In this document: piece after piece, positions 25,927-34,744 of the stretch | Layout of the letters: each line of letters begins with the position of its first letter | How positions within the stretch are numbered: position 1 is the first letter of the stretch | Assembly: GCA_964450955.1 (NCBI GenBank) | Contig: CAYVFI010000006.1 | Span: 140,496-204,495 of the forward strand | Direction of reading: 5' to 3' | DNA: 64,000 nucleotides | Origin: CAYNWT01 sp964450955 | GTDB taxonomy: Bacteria; Planctomycetota; Planctomycetia; Planctomycetales; Planctomycetaceae | The notes under the pieces: model-generated | What the model was told of the DNA's origin: nothing | Databases searched by the model: none | Seen by the model: the letters and a program-made list of their open reading frames with translations, nothing else | Translations under genes and position numbers: made by a program

Positions 25927-28900
25927 ATGTGCCTCAAGACGAAGTACGCCTTGTCAGTCATTTGCATGATGCTGGTGGGCTCCGATTCTTCGCGAGCCGA
26001 CGAGATTAGCTTCAATCGCGACATCCGGCCGATTTTGTCGGACAAGTGCTTCTACTGTCACGGCCCTGACGAACACAACCGCGCGGCAGACCTGCGTTTG
26101 GACACGTTTGCAGGGGCGACCGCAGATCGTGATGGATCGTTCGCCATTAAACCGGGTTCGCTGGAGGCAAGCTTGCTGTGGGAGCGAGTGAACTCAGATG
26201 ACGCGGACGTTCGTATGCCTCCGCCTGAGTCGCACAAGTCGCTTTCAAAGCGTGAGGCTAAGTTGTTGGGTGAGTGGATTGAATCCGGGGCTGAGTACGA
26301 AGGCCACTGGTCTTTCACTGCTCCGGAAAAGTCTGAAGTTCCGCCTGTGCTGGACCGGTTTGGCCAGAGCCCGATTGACGCGTTCGTTTACAGGCGGATG
26401 CGCGAAGTCGGGCTGGAACCGGCCGATCGCGCGAGTAAAGAGATTCTGGTTCGCCGTGTGACATTCGACTTAACGGGACTGCCGCCGACGCTGGCTGAAG
26501 TGGACGCGTTTCTAAACGATGAAAGTTTAAACGCGTACGAGAAGCTTGTTGATCGCCTGCTGAGTTCAAACCGATTTGGCGAACGCATGGCGCTTGATTG
26601 GATGGATGCAGCGCGCTACGGCGACACTAGTGTATTCCACGCCGATGGGCCTCGCGACATGTGGGTATGGCGCGACTGGGTGATTGATGCTTACAACAAA
26701 AATCTGCCGTACAACGAGTTCACTCGCCAACAGATTGCAGGCGACATGGTCGAAGGTGCGACGTGGAAAGAGCAGGTGGCGACCGGGTTTCTTCGCAACA
26801 ACGCCAGCACCGATGAGGGTGGTTTGATTGATGAGGAGTACCGCGTTGAGTACGCCGTTGATCGCGTGAAGACGACATCGATGGTGTTTCTCGGTTTGTC
26901 CATGGAGTGCGCGCAGTGTCACGACCACAAGTACGACCCGATTCCGCAGAAGGACTATTACCGGTTCTTCGCGTACTTCAATCAGTCAGCCGATCCTGGC
27001 CGGCAGACTCGCAATGGGAATCAGGCTCCGATTGTTGATGTCCCGGATGAGATGAAGCTGGCAAAGATTCCCGGAATCGAAACGCAGCTCGCAGCGACCA
27101 GGGCTGAACTCACATCGCTTCGTGAATCGGCCGAGCCTCGATTCGTGAAGTGGTTGGATGAGATGGAAACGAGGCCAAATAAGTCGCAGCAACTTCCTGG
27201 CGGTCTGGTTGCTCACCTGGCACTTGACGAAAACAAGGGGTCCGACGCCGCCAATGCCGTCGGAAGCAATAACGGATCAGTCAAAGGCAAGCCCAATTGG
27301 GGCGCTGGCAAAGTAAACGGTGCGTTCCACACGGATGCCGGGACGTTTATCGATGCTGGCGACATTGGCGACTTCGAAAGTACACAGGCGTTTTCGTACG
27401 GATGTTGGTTCAAAGCTGATGGCCGAATCGTGGGGGCTCCGATTGCTCGTATGCACGACGGCGACGGGCACCGCGGTTACGACATTCATTTAAGTGGCGA
27501 TCGGCTGGAGATGCACTTGATTCATAACTGGCCCGGCAACGCGCTCAAAGTTTCTGCACCAGCACCGATGAAGTCGAAAACGTGGCACCATGCCTTCGTG
27601 ACCTACGACGGTTCCGGAAAACCCGAGGGCGTGAAGATGTACCTCGACGGAAAGCGTCTGACGAAGGTTGACTTCCCGACAAACAACCTGAAGTCTGAGA
27701 CGGTTCGAACGAAGAAGTCATTCAGTATTGGAAGACGAACTTCCGGTAGTCAGTTTACTGGCTGGGTGGATGATGTTCGCATCTATGAACGTCAACTTTC
27801 TGACAGCGAAGTCGGACAACTGGCCGGCATCGATACTATCGCTCCGCTACTGGCGATCGCTCGCGACAAACGGACTCCTGCGCAGGCACAGCAGCTTCGC
27901 GATCATTACCTAAACACGATGGACAAACCGTTCATCGAAACTTCGGGAAAGCTGGCGAGGCTTGAGTTGCAGCAGGCGGATCTGAAGAAGCCGAAGAGTA
28001 CCGTGATGGTGATGAGGGACCTGCCGAAAGGCCGCATGACTTACGTTCTCAAACGCGGCATGTACGACGCGCCTGATAAGGAATCGCCGGTTGAACCAAC
28101 AACGCCTTCGTTTCTGCCGTCACTGGAGGGTCAGCCAAAGAATCGGCTTGGTCTGGCCAATTGGCTGGTCGACAGGTCCAACCCGCTAACGGCACGGGTT
28201 ACGGTGAATCGGTTTTGGAAGATGTTTTTCGGAACCGGCATCGTGAAGACGGTTGAAGAATTTGGCATGCAGGGCGAGTGGCCCAGCCATCCGGAACTGC
28301 TGGATTGGCTGGCCGTCGATTTTCAGGAGAACGGTTGGGACGCCAAGCGATTGATCAAGATGATGCTCATGTCGGAAACGTACAAACAGTCATCGCGTTC
28401 GACTGCGAAGCAACTGGAGATTGATCCCGAAAACCGGTTCCTCTCACACGGACCACGCTTTCGTTTGCAGGGCGAGTTTGTTCGTGACCAGGCTTTGGCG
28501 CTGAGCGGTTTGTTGGTTCCCACCATTGGCGGCCCCGGCGTGAAGCCGTATCAGCCCGATGGCTTGTGGAATGAAGTGAGCCTGGATAAGGGCCTTAGAT
28601 TCAAACGCGACAACGGCGACAAGCTTTACCGCCGCAGCATGTACATTTACTGGAAGCGGTCGGCTCCGCACCCGGTGATGACAATCTTCGACGCACCAAC
28701 CCGCGAGAAATGCAGCGTTCGTCGTAACACCACAAACACACCACTGCAGGCGCTGGTCATGATGAACGACCCGCAGTTTCTGGAAGCCAGTCGCTTCCTG
28801 GCCGAACGTATCCTCAAAGAAGGAGGAGTCACAGAAGACTCACGCCTTGAATTCGCCTACCGAACTGTCACTGGTCGCAAGCCAACTGCACAGACAATCG

Positions 28901-29085
28901 AGGTTCTGCGAACGGCGCTCGGTAAAGAACTGGGCGCGTTTGCTAAAGACAAGGATCGTGCGAACAAGCTGTTGATGATTGGTGAGAAGCAGCGGGACCA
29001 GTCTTTGGATGTCGTTCGGCACGCGGCCTGGACAATGTTGTCCAGCATGTTGTTGAATCTCGATGCCAGTGTGACACGAGGGTAG
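25927..29085 (+). CDS. Planctomycete c-type cytochrome protein with DUF1549, LamG and DUF1553 domains
   Basis: 1052 residues, exported by an N-terminal signal peptide (about 1-25). PSCyt1 has CFYCH (Cys41, Cys44, His45) close to GPDEHNRAADLRLD, a single heme-c site. DUF1549 is marked by FDLTGLPPTLAEVDAFLND and later ECAQCHDHKYDPI. A LamG/concanavalin-like domain lies at about 425-640 (AHLALDEN, GCWFKADG, WVDDVRIYE). DUF1553 follows with RLGLANWLVDRSNPLTARV and FDAPTREKCSVRRNTTNTPLQALV. This architecture is planctomycete-specific and normally paired with DUF1501 proteins, as here. A role in periplasmic polysaccharide catabolism or electron transfer has been proposed; that is not shown by this sequence. 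SD AGAGAG precedes the ATG. Confidence 0.93.
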   Translation: MCLKTKYALSVICMMLVGSDSSRADEISFNRDIRPILSDKCFYCHGPDEHNRAADLRLDTFAGATADRDGSFAIKPGSLEASLLWERVNSDDADVRMPPPESHKSLSKREAKLLGEWIESGAEYEGHWSFTAPEKSEVPPVLDRFGQSPIDAFVYRRMREVGLEPADRASKEILVRRVTFDLTGLPPTLAEVDAFLNDESLNAYEKLVDRLLSSNRFGERMALDWMDAARYGDTSVFHADGPRDMWVWRDWVIDAYNKNLPYNEFTRQQIAGDMVEGATWKEQVATGFLRNNASTDEGGLIDEEYRVEYAVDRVKTTSMVFLGLSMECAQCHDHKYDPIPQKDYYRFFAYFNQSADPGRQTRNGNQAPIVDVPDEMKLAKIPGIETQLAATRAELTSLRESAEPRFVKWLDEMETRPNKSQQLPGGLVAHLALDENKGSDAANAVGSNNGSVKGKPNWGAGKVNGAFHTDAGTFIDAGDIGDFESTQAFSYGCWFKADGRIVGAPIARMHDGDGHRGYDIHLSGDRLEMHLIHNWPGNALKVSAPAPMKSKTWHHAFVTYDGSGKPEGVKMYLDGKRLTKVDFPTNNLKSETVRTKKSFSIGRRTSGSQFTGWVDDVRIYERQLSDSEVGQLAGIDTIAPLLAIARDKRTPAQAQQLRDHYLNTMDKPFIETSGKLARLELQQADLKKPKSTVMVMRDLPKGRMTYVLKRGMYDAPDKESPVEPTTPSFLPSLEGQPKNRLGLANWLVDRSNPLTARVTVNRFWKMFFGTGIVKTVEEFGMQGEWPSHPELLDWLAVDFQENGWDAKRLIKMMLMSETYKQSSRSTAKQLEIDPENRFLSHGPRFRLQGEFVRDQALALSGLLVPTIGGPGVKPYQPDGLWNEVSLDKGLRFKRDNGDKLYRRSMYIYWKRSAPHPVMTIFDAPTREKCSVRRNTTNTPLQALVMMNDPQFLEASRFLAERILKEGGVTEDSRLEFAYRTVTGRKPTAQTIEVLRTALGKELGAFAKDKDRANKLLMIGEKQRDQSLDVVRHAAWTMLSSMLLNLDASVTRG

Positions 29086-29092
29086 GGTCCCA

Positions 29093-29509
29093 ATGGTCGA
29101 GAATCCATACGAACACCGCGAAGTATCAGCCATAGGTGACACTGTCCCGCGGCGAATTATTGCGCCGGAACTAACGGGGTGGGTCGCTTCGTTTGTGACC
29201 TGCGGCATGATTGGTGCCGTTGGCATGTCACTAACGGGCTTCGTAACCGGGTTCGCAATTGCGTTTTGCCTGGGTGTCTTTACGTTTCCGATTGTCGGTT
29301 TCTTTTGCCGACGCCGCGGCGTTTCTTGTGTTTTATGTGGCTGCGGAATCGCCGCAGTTTGCAGTACCTGGACTGTGAGCGGAATCTTTCGTGACTTTAT
29401 TCCCGTCTCCGCAGAACTCTGTAGCGTGATTGGCTCGGCTATCGTCGTGCTAGTGGTGTGGTCTGCACCGGCCACGCGTTCAAGACGATTACATTCTTTT
29501 CCTCGATAG
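29093..29509 (+). CDS. Small polytopic membrane protein, 138 residues
   Basis: Starts 7 bp after the cytochrome gene and ends 16 bp before the DUF1501 gene, so it is inside the same operon. The N terminus MVENPYEHREV carries the ENPYE motif seen in many small planctomycete membrane proteins. About four hydrophobic segments follow (GWVASFVTCGMIGAVGM, GFAIAFCLGVFTFPIVG, a Cys-rich CVLCGCGIAAVC stretch, and a late IGSAIVVLVVWSA). The Cys cluster is unusual. Function unknown; insertion between the two typical partners suggests an accessory role for them. Confidence 0.75.
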   Translation: MVENPYEHREVSAIGDTVPRRIIAPELTGWVASFVTCGMIGAVGMSLTGFVTGFAIAFCLGVFTFPIVGFFCRRRGVSCVLCGCGIAAVCSTWTVSGIFRDFIPVSAELCSVIGSAIVVLVVWSAPATRSRRLHSFPR

Positions 29510-29525
29510 GTGAGACGCAAAGAAC

Positions 29526-30986
29526 ATGAACCCATTCATAGAACAACAACAAAACCAAACTCGTCGCCAACTGCTGTTCAACGGTAGCCGTATCATGGGA
29601 GCGGCGGCGTTAAGTTCACTGTTACAGAGCGAAGGTGTTGCTGCGAAACCCGGCGACAAAAACGCCAATGGTGGTCTGGCGGACGTGCCGCACTTTACTG
29701 GTACGGCCAAGCGAGTCATCTACCTGTTCATGTCGGGCGGGCCCAGCCACATCGATATGTTCGATTACAAACCTGAGATCCGGAAGATTCACGGTCAGGA
29801 ACTGCCGGAGTCAATTCGCCAGGGGCAACGTATCACGACGATGACCTCGGGTCAGAAAGCGTTCCCCTGTGTCGCGCCGATGTTTGAGTTCAGGAAATTT
29901 GGCGAGTGTGGCCGGTACGTGAGCGACATTTTGCCGCATGTTTCTGGCATGGTGGACGACATGACGGTCATCAAATCGATGCATACCGAAGCCATCAATC
30001 ACGATCCCGCCATCACGTTTATCAACACCGGGCGGCAGCAGCCTGGTAAACCCAGCATGGGTGCGTGGTTAAGCTATGGGCTGGGAAGTCCCAACGAAAA
30101 TCTGCCGGCGTTTGTCGTGATGATCTCTCGCGGCAACGGGAACCTGCAGGCGTTGTATTCGCGGTTGTGGGGTAGTGGGTTTTTGCCTTCGCGTCACCAG
30201 GGAGTCAAGTTTCGTGGCGGCAACGAACCGGTTCTTTACCTGAAAGATCCGGCCGGCATCGATCGCGGAACCAGGCGCCGAATGCTGGATGGCCTAGCGC
30301 AATTGAACCAAAGTGAGTCCGAAAAGTTTGCTGACCCTGAAACGCTTACACGGATCGCTCAGTATGAGATGGCCTATCGCATGCAGACGGCGGTTCCTGA
30401 ATTGGCGGACCTATCCGATGAGACGGAAGCGACGCTGGGGTTGTATGGGCCAGACGTGAAGAAGCCAAACACCTTCGCCCGTAACTGCATCATCGCACGT
30501 CGGTTGGCAGAGCGGGGCGTTCCGTTCATTCAGCTTTACCATCGCGGATGGGACCAGCACGGTAACCTGCCAAAACAATTGCGAGGCCAATGCAAGGACG
30601 TGGACCAACCGGTCGCCGGCCTGGTGAACGACCTAAAGCAACGCGGCATGCTGGACGACACATTGGTCGTCTGGGGCGGTGAGTTCGGCCGGACTATCTA
30701 CTCACAAGGCAAGCTGACGAAAGATAACCATGGTCGCGATCATCATGGTCGCTGCTTTACAACATGTCTGTTTGGCGGCGGAACCAAACCCGGAATCGAA
30801 TACGGCAAGACAGACACGCACTGCTATAATATTTTGGAGGACCCGGTCCACATCCGCGACCTGAATGCAACGATCCTGCACACACTTGGAATCAATCACG
30901 AACGGTTGACGTACAAGTTTCAGGGGCTGGATCAAAAGCTGACCGGTGTGGAACCAGCACGTGTTGTTCACGAAGTGCTGAGCTAA
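29526..30986 (+). CDS. DUF1501 family protein with Tat signal
   Basis: 486 residues; alkaline-phosphatase/sulfatase-like fold family found with DUF1549/DUF1553 proteins. TRRQLLFNGSRIMGAAAL is a twin-arginine type signal. Core motifs are YLFMSGGPSHIDMFDYKP, FINTGRQQPGKPSMGAWLSYGLG, FARNCIIARRLAERGVPFIQLYHRGWDQHGN, VVWGGEFGRT and NHGRDHHGRCFTTCLFGGG. These are the family hallmarks, and all metal-site-like His/Asp are present. An SD-like AGGTGAG precedes the start. Exported to the periplasm; the reaction is not established. It completes the three-gene operon. Confidence 0.92.
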   Translation: MNPFIEQQQNQTRRQLLFNGSRIMGAAALSSLLQSEGVAAKPGDKNANGGLADVPHFTGTAKRVIYLFMSGGPSHIDMFDYKPEIRKIHGQELPESIRQGQRITTMTSGQKAFPCVAPMFEFRKFGECGRYVSDILPHVSGMVDDMTVIKSMHTEAINHDPAITFINTGRQQPGKPSMGAWLSYGLGSPNENLPAFVVMISRGNGNLQALYSRLWGSGFLPSRHQGVKFRGGNEPVLYLKDPAGIDRGTRRRMLDGLAQLNQSESEKFADPETLTRIAQYEMAYRMQTAVPELADLSDETEATLGLYGPDVKKPNTFARNCIIARRLAERGVPFIQLYHRGWDQHGNLPKQLRGQCKDVDQPVAGLVNDLKQRGMLDDTLVVWGGEFGRTIYSQGKLTKDNHGRDHHGRCFTTCLFGGGTKPGIEYGKTDTHCYNILEDPVHIRDLNATILHTLGINHERLTYKFQGLDQKLTGVEPARVVHEVLS

Positions 30987-31135
30987 ATAACTCTGCAACG
31001 AAAAGAGAGCGTGATTCACTCAGTCGCGTTCGCAACTTAACGCTCAGACATTGTGTCTATGGAGAAGAGACGGCAGGAACGCCAGCGATTGGCCGACAAG
31101 TTTTTGTGCCTTGGTCGTGCCGACTATCACGTCCG

Positions 31136-31903
31136 TCAGGTGGAGCGGTTCACTTCAGGTACTCCGATAAGCACGCGGTTCTTTGTTGTGATGAGCGGTG
31201 AGATTTGGTCCCACCGAACGTGGTAGCCGGCTTCGTGCATCTTGTAGGTTCGATCGACATCAATGGCGACGTCGGGGCCGAGGACCTGCTTCAGGCACGC
31301 TGGCGATTGGTGCAACCGGTGGCTTCTGCAACAGGGCAGGACCGCAATTGGACCGCCCAATGAAATGGCGTGGTGGATGCATTGGTCGGTTCGGGTTCCG
31401 CAGGCATGGACCCCCAGGATTGCCGTGCCTGGTTCAACATGTCGAGGCGTCTGCTTCACGGGAGCTTCCACATAATTGATCTTCTCCGCCGTCCATGGCG
31501 CAACGTCCTGAGCCGCTTCCAACACGAGATCAAAACTGGGCGGTCGGACCTTGTCCAGCAGGCACACACGTTGGACGTCGCGTTCGAACATTGCAAACAG
31601 AACGCCAACCAGGCCGTGACCACAACAAAGATCGGCCACGGATTCACTCCGAATTCGTTTCCGAATACACGCGTAAAACTCAAAGCTCTCAAGCACTTCT
31701 TTAAACGGCATGGCTCGCCGCTTGCACAAGGCACGCGCGAAGACGGAGGAGAGGTAGTCGCCGGGGAACCAGCGTGTGTCAGATTCTCGCAGCTTGTCGC
31801 GGCATGATGCCTTCTTTGCGAACGCATCGTCATTGAACTGCTTTAGGAAGCGAAACGGTTGATGCGTTTCGGCTTCCGCTTCGCTGAGGGCCAAGTTGGG
31901 CAT
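31136..31903 (-). CDS. SAM-dependent methyltransferase-like protein
   Basis: 255 residues. The Rossmann motif I reads VADLCCGHGLVGVLFAM, the acidic end of strand 2 is CLLDKVRPPSF, and the later GVHACGTRTDQCIHHAIS and AVLPCCRSH resemble the METTL25/TRMT13-type methyltransferase family, where a GxHACG and a PCC motif recur. The protein is soluble. The substrate may be tRNA or protein, but nothing nearby helps. It is flanked by a DUF1501 gene (convergent) and a divergent symporter gene. Annotated start ATG 31903; an internal start is possible. Confidence 0.75.
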   Translation of the reverse strand: MPNLALSEAEAETHQPFRFLKQFNDDAFAKKASCRDKLRESDTRWFPGDYLSSVFARALCKRRAMPFKEVLESFEFYACIRKRIRSESVADLCCGHGLVGVLFAMFERDVQRVCLLDKVRPPSFDLVLEAAQDVAPWTAEKINYVEAPVKQTPRHVEPGTAILGVHACGTRTDQCIHHAISLGGPIAVLPCCRSHRLHQSPACLKQVLGPDVAIDVDRTYKMHEAGYHVRWDQISPLITTKNRVLIGVPEVNRST

Positions 31904-32041
31904 GTGGTGGGATGTTCCGATTAGACGGGTAGGCGATGGGCATACACCAATACCAATTCGGTTATAGCAAAATCAACGGACTCGAATGTGGGTCTCGGAA
32001 CCGGTGGTCGCTGGCGCGGCAGCAGGTTGCGTCCCGACCGC

Positions 32042-32067
32042 GTCAGGTTCATAGTACTGAACCTGAC
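32042..32067. promoter_or_regulatory. Perfect 10-bp-arm hairpin 25 bp before the symporter start
   Basis: GTCAGGTTCA, loop TAGTAC, TGAACCTGAC. The position directly upstream of ATG 32092 fits an operator or a 5'-leader stem controlling symporter expression. No T-run follows. Confidence 0.45.
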
Positions 32068-32091
32068 ACGCCCGCTTTTGAGCTACACCGC

Positions 32092-33975
32092 ATGACGCTT
32101 TCGATTCTTGATTGGACCATTATCGCAGCCTACGTCCTGGTGACGCTGGGCGTCGGATTTGCGTTTTCGAAACGTGCCGGGAAAAGCCTGAACGAGTTCT
32201 TCATCTCGGGGCGATCGTTGCCGTGGTGGGTTGCCGGAACCAGCATGGTCGCGACCACGTTTGCGGCCGATACGCCTCTGGCCGTCACTGGCATCGTCAT
32301 CAAGAACGGACTGGCCGGAAACTGGGTGTGGTGGGCCTTCGCTCTGGGCGGCATGATTACCGTGTTCGTTTACGCTCGGTTATGGCGTCGCAGCGAGGTT
32401 GTGACCGACGTTGAATTTATCGAACTCCGTTATGGCGGCAAATCGGCGGCGGCTCTTCGCGGAATCCGGGCGGTCTATGTGGCTTTGATTGTGAACGCGA
32501 TCATCATTGGTTGGGTTTGTGGAGCCATGATTACGTTCTTCGATGCGACAGTTTTTCACGATGTCGCTGGTTCAGATGCAAGACAATGGTGGCTGTTAGT
32601 GGGGTGTCTGGCTGTTGTCGGCTTGTACGCGACGCTGTCTGGAATGTGGGGCGTTGCCGTTACGGACGTGATTCAATTTGTTCTGGCAATTGTCGGCTGT
32701 GTGTTATTGGCGGTTGTTGCAGTGAACCATCTTGGCGGAGCGGAAGCACTACGTGAGAAGGTGACATCGCAGTTCGCCAACGGCGACCAGGCGATGAGCT
32801 TCCTGCCCAGCTTCACGGCTGAGAATAAGTGGATGCCGCTGCACGCGTTCATCATTATCGCTTTGATGCAGTGGTGGGCGACGTGGTACCCGGGAGCAGA
32901 ACCGGGCGGCGGCGGTTACGTGGTTCAGCGGATGGCGTCATGCAAAGACGAACGCCACAGTTTGCTGGCGACGCTGTGGTTCCAACTGTGTCATTACTGT
33001 TTACGACCATGGCCCTGGGTGCTGGTCGCGTTCGCTGCCTTAGCACTTTATCCGGAATTGCGAGCAGACCACGTCGCTGGGCACAGTCCGGGCGATGTCC
33101 TGGCCGACGGACGAAAAGTGCTTGATCCTGGAGCCGGCTACCCGATGGTCATCCGCGACCTGGCACCGTCAGGACTTCGCGGGCTCATGCTGGTCACGTT
33201 TTTCGCTGCGTTCATGTCGACAATCAGCACCCAAATGAACTGGGGAGCATCGTACCTGGTCAAAGACGTGTACCAGCGATTCATGAAACCCGAAGCCAGC
33301 GACGCTCACTACGCCAACGCGGCTCGAGTTGCATCAGTCATGGTGCTGGTGTGCGGCGGGATTGCGACGTGGATGATGAAGGACTTCTCAATCGACACCA
33401 TCTGGAACATCCTGCTGGCTCTTGGGGCAGGGACCGGAGCCGTGTTCATGCTGCGATGGTTCTGGTGGCGCATTAATGCGTGGAGCGAGATTGTTGGTAT
33501 GGTCGCGTCGCTGGTGTTCTTCCTTCTGATCGGCGTGAACGCAAACGTCGATGGAATCGCTCTGACGATTGACGGAGAGAAGGGCCTGCCAACAGAAATG
33601 GTCTTTGCTGAAACGGCTCAGCTAAAAATTGCATTGGTTGCGTTCCTGTCAATCGCCGCGTGGGTCATCGCGACATTCGCAACCAAACCGGAATCAGACG
33701 AAAAACTAATCAGCTTCTACCAGCGAACGCGTCCGGGCGGAGGTGGCTGGAAACCAATCGCGGCCAAATGCCCCGGTGTCAAAGTCGACACTGATCTGGG
33801 ACTATCCATCATCGCTGCCATTGTGAGTTCCATTCTGATTTACAGTGTGCTGCCGCTAACCGGCTACATCATCTTCGGCGACACTCAGTCAGCAATGATC
33901 AGCGGAGCCGTTGCCGTCGTAGCGGGTATCGCAACCCTGGTGCTGGTTCGTAGACTCACGCGAACCACGAAATGA
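32092..33975 (+). CDS. Sodium:solute symporter (SSS family)
   Basis: Inner-membrane transporter of 627 residues with about 13 membrane spans. The start at ATG 32092 gives SILDWTIIAAYVLVTLGVGF, the usual first span; the 52 residues upstream in the open frame are not membrane-like and include the hairpin. SSS landmarks are KSLNEFFISGRSLPWWVAGTSM, TFAADTPLAVTGIV (Na-site region of TM1-2), and the late FMSTISTQMNWGASYLVKDVY. Substrate could be a sugar, sialic acid, or an organic solute; there is no catabolic gene beside it. The sialate esterase gene is 16 kb away, so a link would be speculation. Confidence 0.93.
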   Translation: MTLSILDWTIIAAYVLVTLGVGFAFSKRAGKSLNEFFISGRSLPWWVAGTSMVATTFAADTPLAVTGIVIKNGLAGNWVWWAFALGGMITVFVYARLWRRSEVVTDVEFIELRYGGKSAAALRGIRAVYVALIVNAIIIGWVCGAMITFFDATVFHDVAGSDARQWWLLVGCLAVVGLYATLSGMWGVAVTDVIQFVLAIVGCVLLAVVAVNHLGGAEALREKVTSQFANGDQAMSFLPSFTAENKWMPLHAFIIIALMQWWATWYPGAEPGGGGYVVQRMASCKDERHSLLATLWFQLCHYCLRPWPWVLVAFAALALYPELRADHVAGHSPGDVLADGRKVLDPGAGYPMVIRDLAPSGLRGLMLVTFFAAFMSTISTQMNWGASYLVKDVYQRFMKPEASDAHYANAARVASVMVLVCGGIATWMMKDFSIDTIWNILLALGAGTGAVFMLRWFWWRINAWSEIVGMVASLVFFLLIGVNANVDGIALTIDGEKGLPTEMVFAETAQLKIALVAFLSIAAWVIATFATKPESDEKLISFYQRTRPGGGGWKPIAAKCPGVKVDTDLGLSIIAAIVSSILIYSVLPLTGYIIFGDTQSAMISGAVAVVAGIATLVLVRRLTRTTK

Positions 33976-34066
33976 ATCCCTAAGATGTTCGACTGATTGA
34001 GTTGGATTTGGTGGATTGTTCGGTAGTCTTTGTGTGTCTTTCAAAACTCGGGGTTGAGGTTTTGTA

Positions 34067-34411
34067 ATGATCGATTTTGCTACCAGAGACATTCCCGACA
34101 CAGACATTCGTGTCGTGACCATGACCGGCAAGCTGGACAACGAAAGCAGCGAGTACTTCTTCACGTTTATCGAGGAACAGGTTGCCGGCGGGCACAAGAA
34201 ACTGGTCCTGGACTGCGAGAACCTGGAGTACATCTCCAGCATGGGCCTTGGTTCGCTCATGCGGACTCACTCACGAATGAAGAAGCACATGGGCGACGTC
34301 AAGATCGCAGCGATGCAGGACTTCGTCGCCGAAGCATTCCGTATCGTTGGGTTCGAGAAAATTCTCAACCTGCACGACAGTGTTGAAGACGCTCAATCAG
34401 CATTCGAATAG
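34067..34411 (+). CDS. STAS-domain anti-sigma factor antagonist-like protein
   Basis: 114 residues, a single STAS domain of the SpoIIAA/RsbV type. MTGKLDNESSEYF and KLVLDCENLEYISSMGLGSL match strand 1 and the phosphorylation loop; the loop reads SSMG rather than DSSG, with Ser58 in the place of the phosphorylated Ser and the preceding Asp changed to Ser57. The C-terminal helix GFEKILNLHDSVEDAQSAFE is typical. No anti-sigma kinase or sigma factor lies nearby, so its partner must be elsewhere. Cytoplasmic partner-switching is the family role. Confidence 0.9.
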   Translation: MIDFATRDIPDTDIRVVTMTGKLDNESSEYFFTFIEEQVAGGHKKLVLDCENLEYISSMGLGSLMRTHSRMKKHMGDVKIAAMQDFVAEAFRIVGFEKILNLHDSVEDAQSAFE

Positions 34412-34438
34412 GTGTGTATGTGGAACGCCCGAAATGTA

Positions 34439-34462
34439 GCCGACTCAGGCCCTTGAGTCGGC
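34439..34462. terminator. Hairpin downstream of the STAS gene
   Basis: GCCGACTCA and TGAGTCGGC arms with a 6-nt loop, 28 bp after the stop. No T-run, so termination is only a guess; it may protect the mRNA end. Confidence 0.35.
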
Positions 34463-34478
34463 CGCGGTTTGTCCATGG

Positions 34479-34525
34479 TCGTCGCTCGGAACGCTAACGC
34501 GACGGACAGACTGAGAGCCTCAGTC
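34479..34525. repeat. Dispersed hairpin element, copy 2
   Basis: GTCGCT..CGCGAC segment followed by GACTGAG-AGC-CTCAGTC (34509-34525). It shares its order and most bases with 16824-16864. It lies between convergent genes. Confidence 0.45.
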
Positions 34526-34547
34526 AGCGACATCACTTTTCAGCCAA

Positions 34548-34730
34548 CTATTCGAGGTTCGACCGCACCGCAATCGGATCGCCGTTGCGGTCGAACTCAA
34601 TTCGAATCACATTCGGATGACAACACACCGGGCAGTCCTCAACGTATTGCTGCGAGTTCCCCCCAGTCGGGTCAACTGGAATCACGATTTCCTCACCGCA
34701 GGAATCGCAGATGTAAGTTGTGTCATCCAT
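34548..34730 (-). CDS. CPXCG-type cysteine-rich protein, 60 residues
   Basis: Small family of predicted zinc-binding proteins. Visible are YICDSCGEEIVIPVD (Cys8, Cys11 region), and EDCPVCCHPNVIRI, giving a CxxC-CxxC pair in the usual order, with the second motif reading CPVCC rather than CPxCG. Length is normal. It starts 14 bp after the stop of the 235-residue gene on the same strand and is probably co-transcribed with it. Function unknown. Confidence 0.85.
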   Translation of the reverse strand: MDDTTYICDSCGEEIVIPVDPTGGNSQQYVEDCPVCCHPNVIRIEFDRNGDPIAVRSNLE

Positions 34731-34744
34731 GTCGTAATCTCGTC

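Noticed and set aside
31059..31232. 57-codon forward frame starting MEKRRQERQRLADKF
   Set aside because: No Shine-Dalgarno sequence, runs antisense into the methyltransferase gene, and resembles no known protein.
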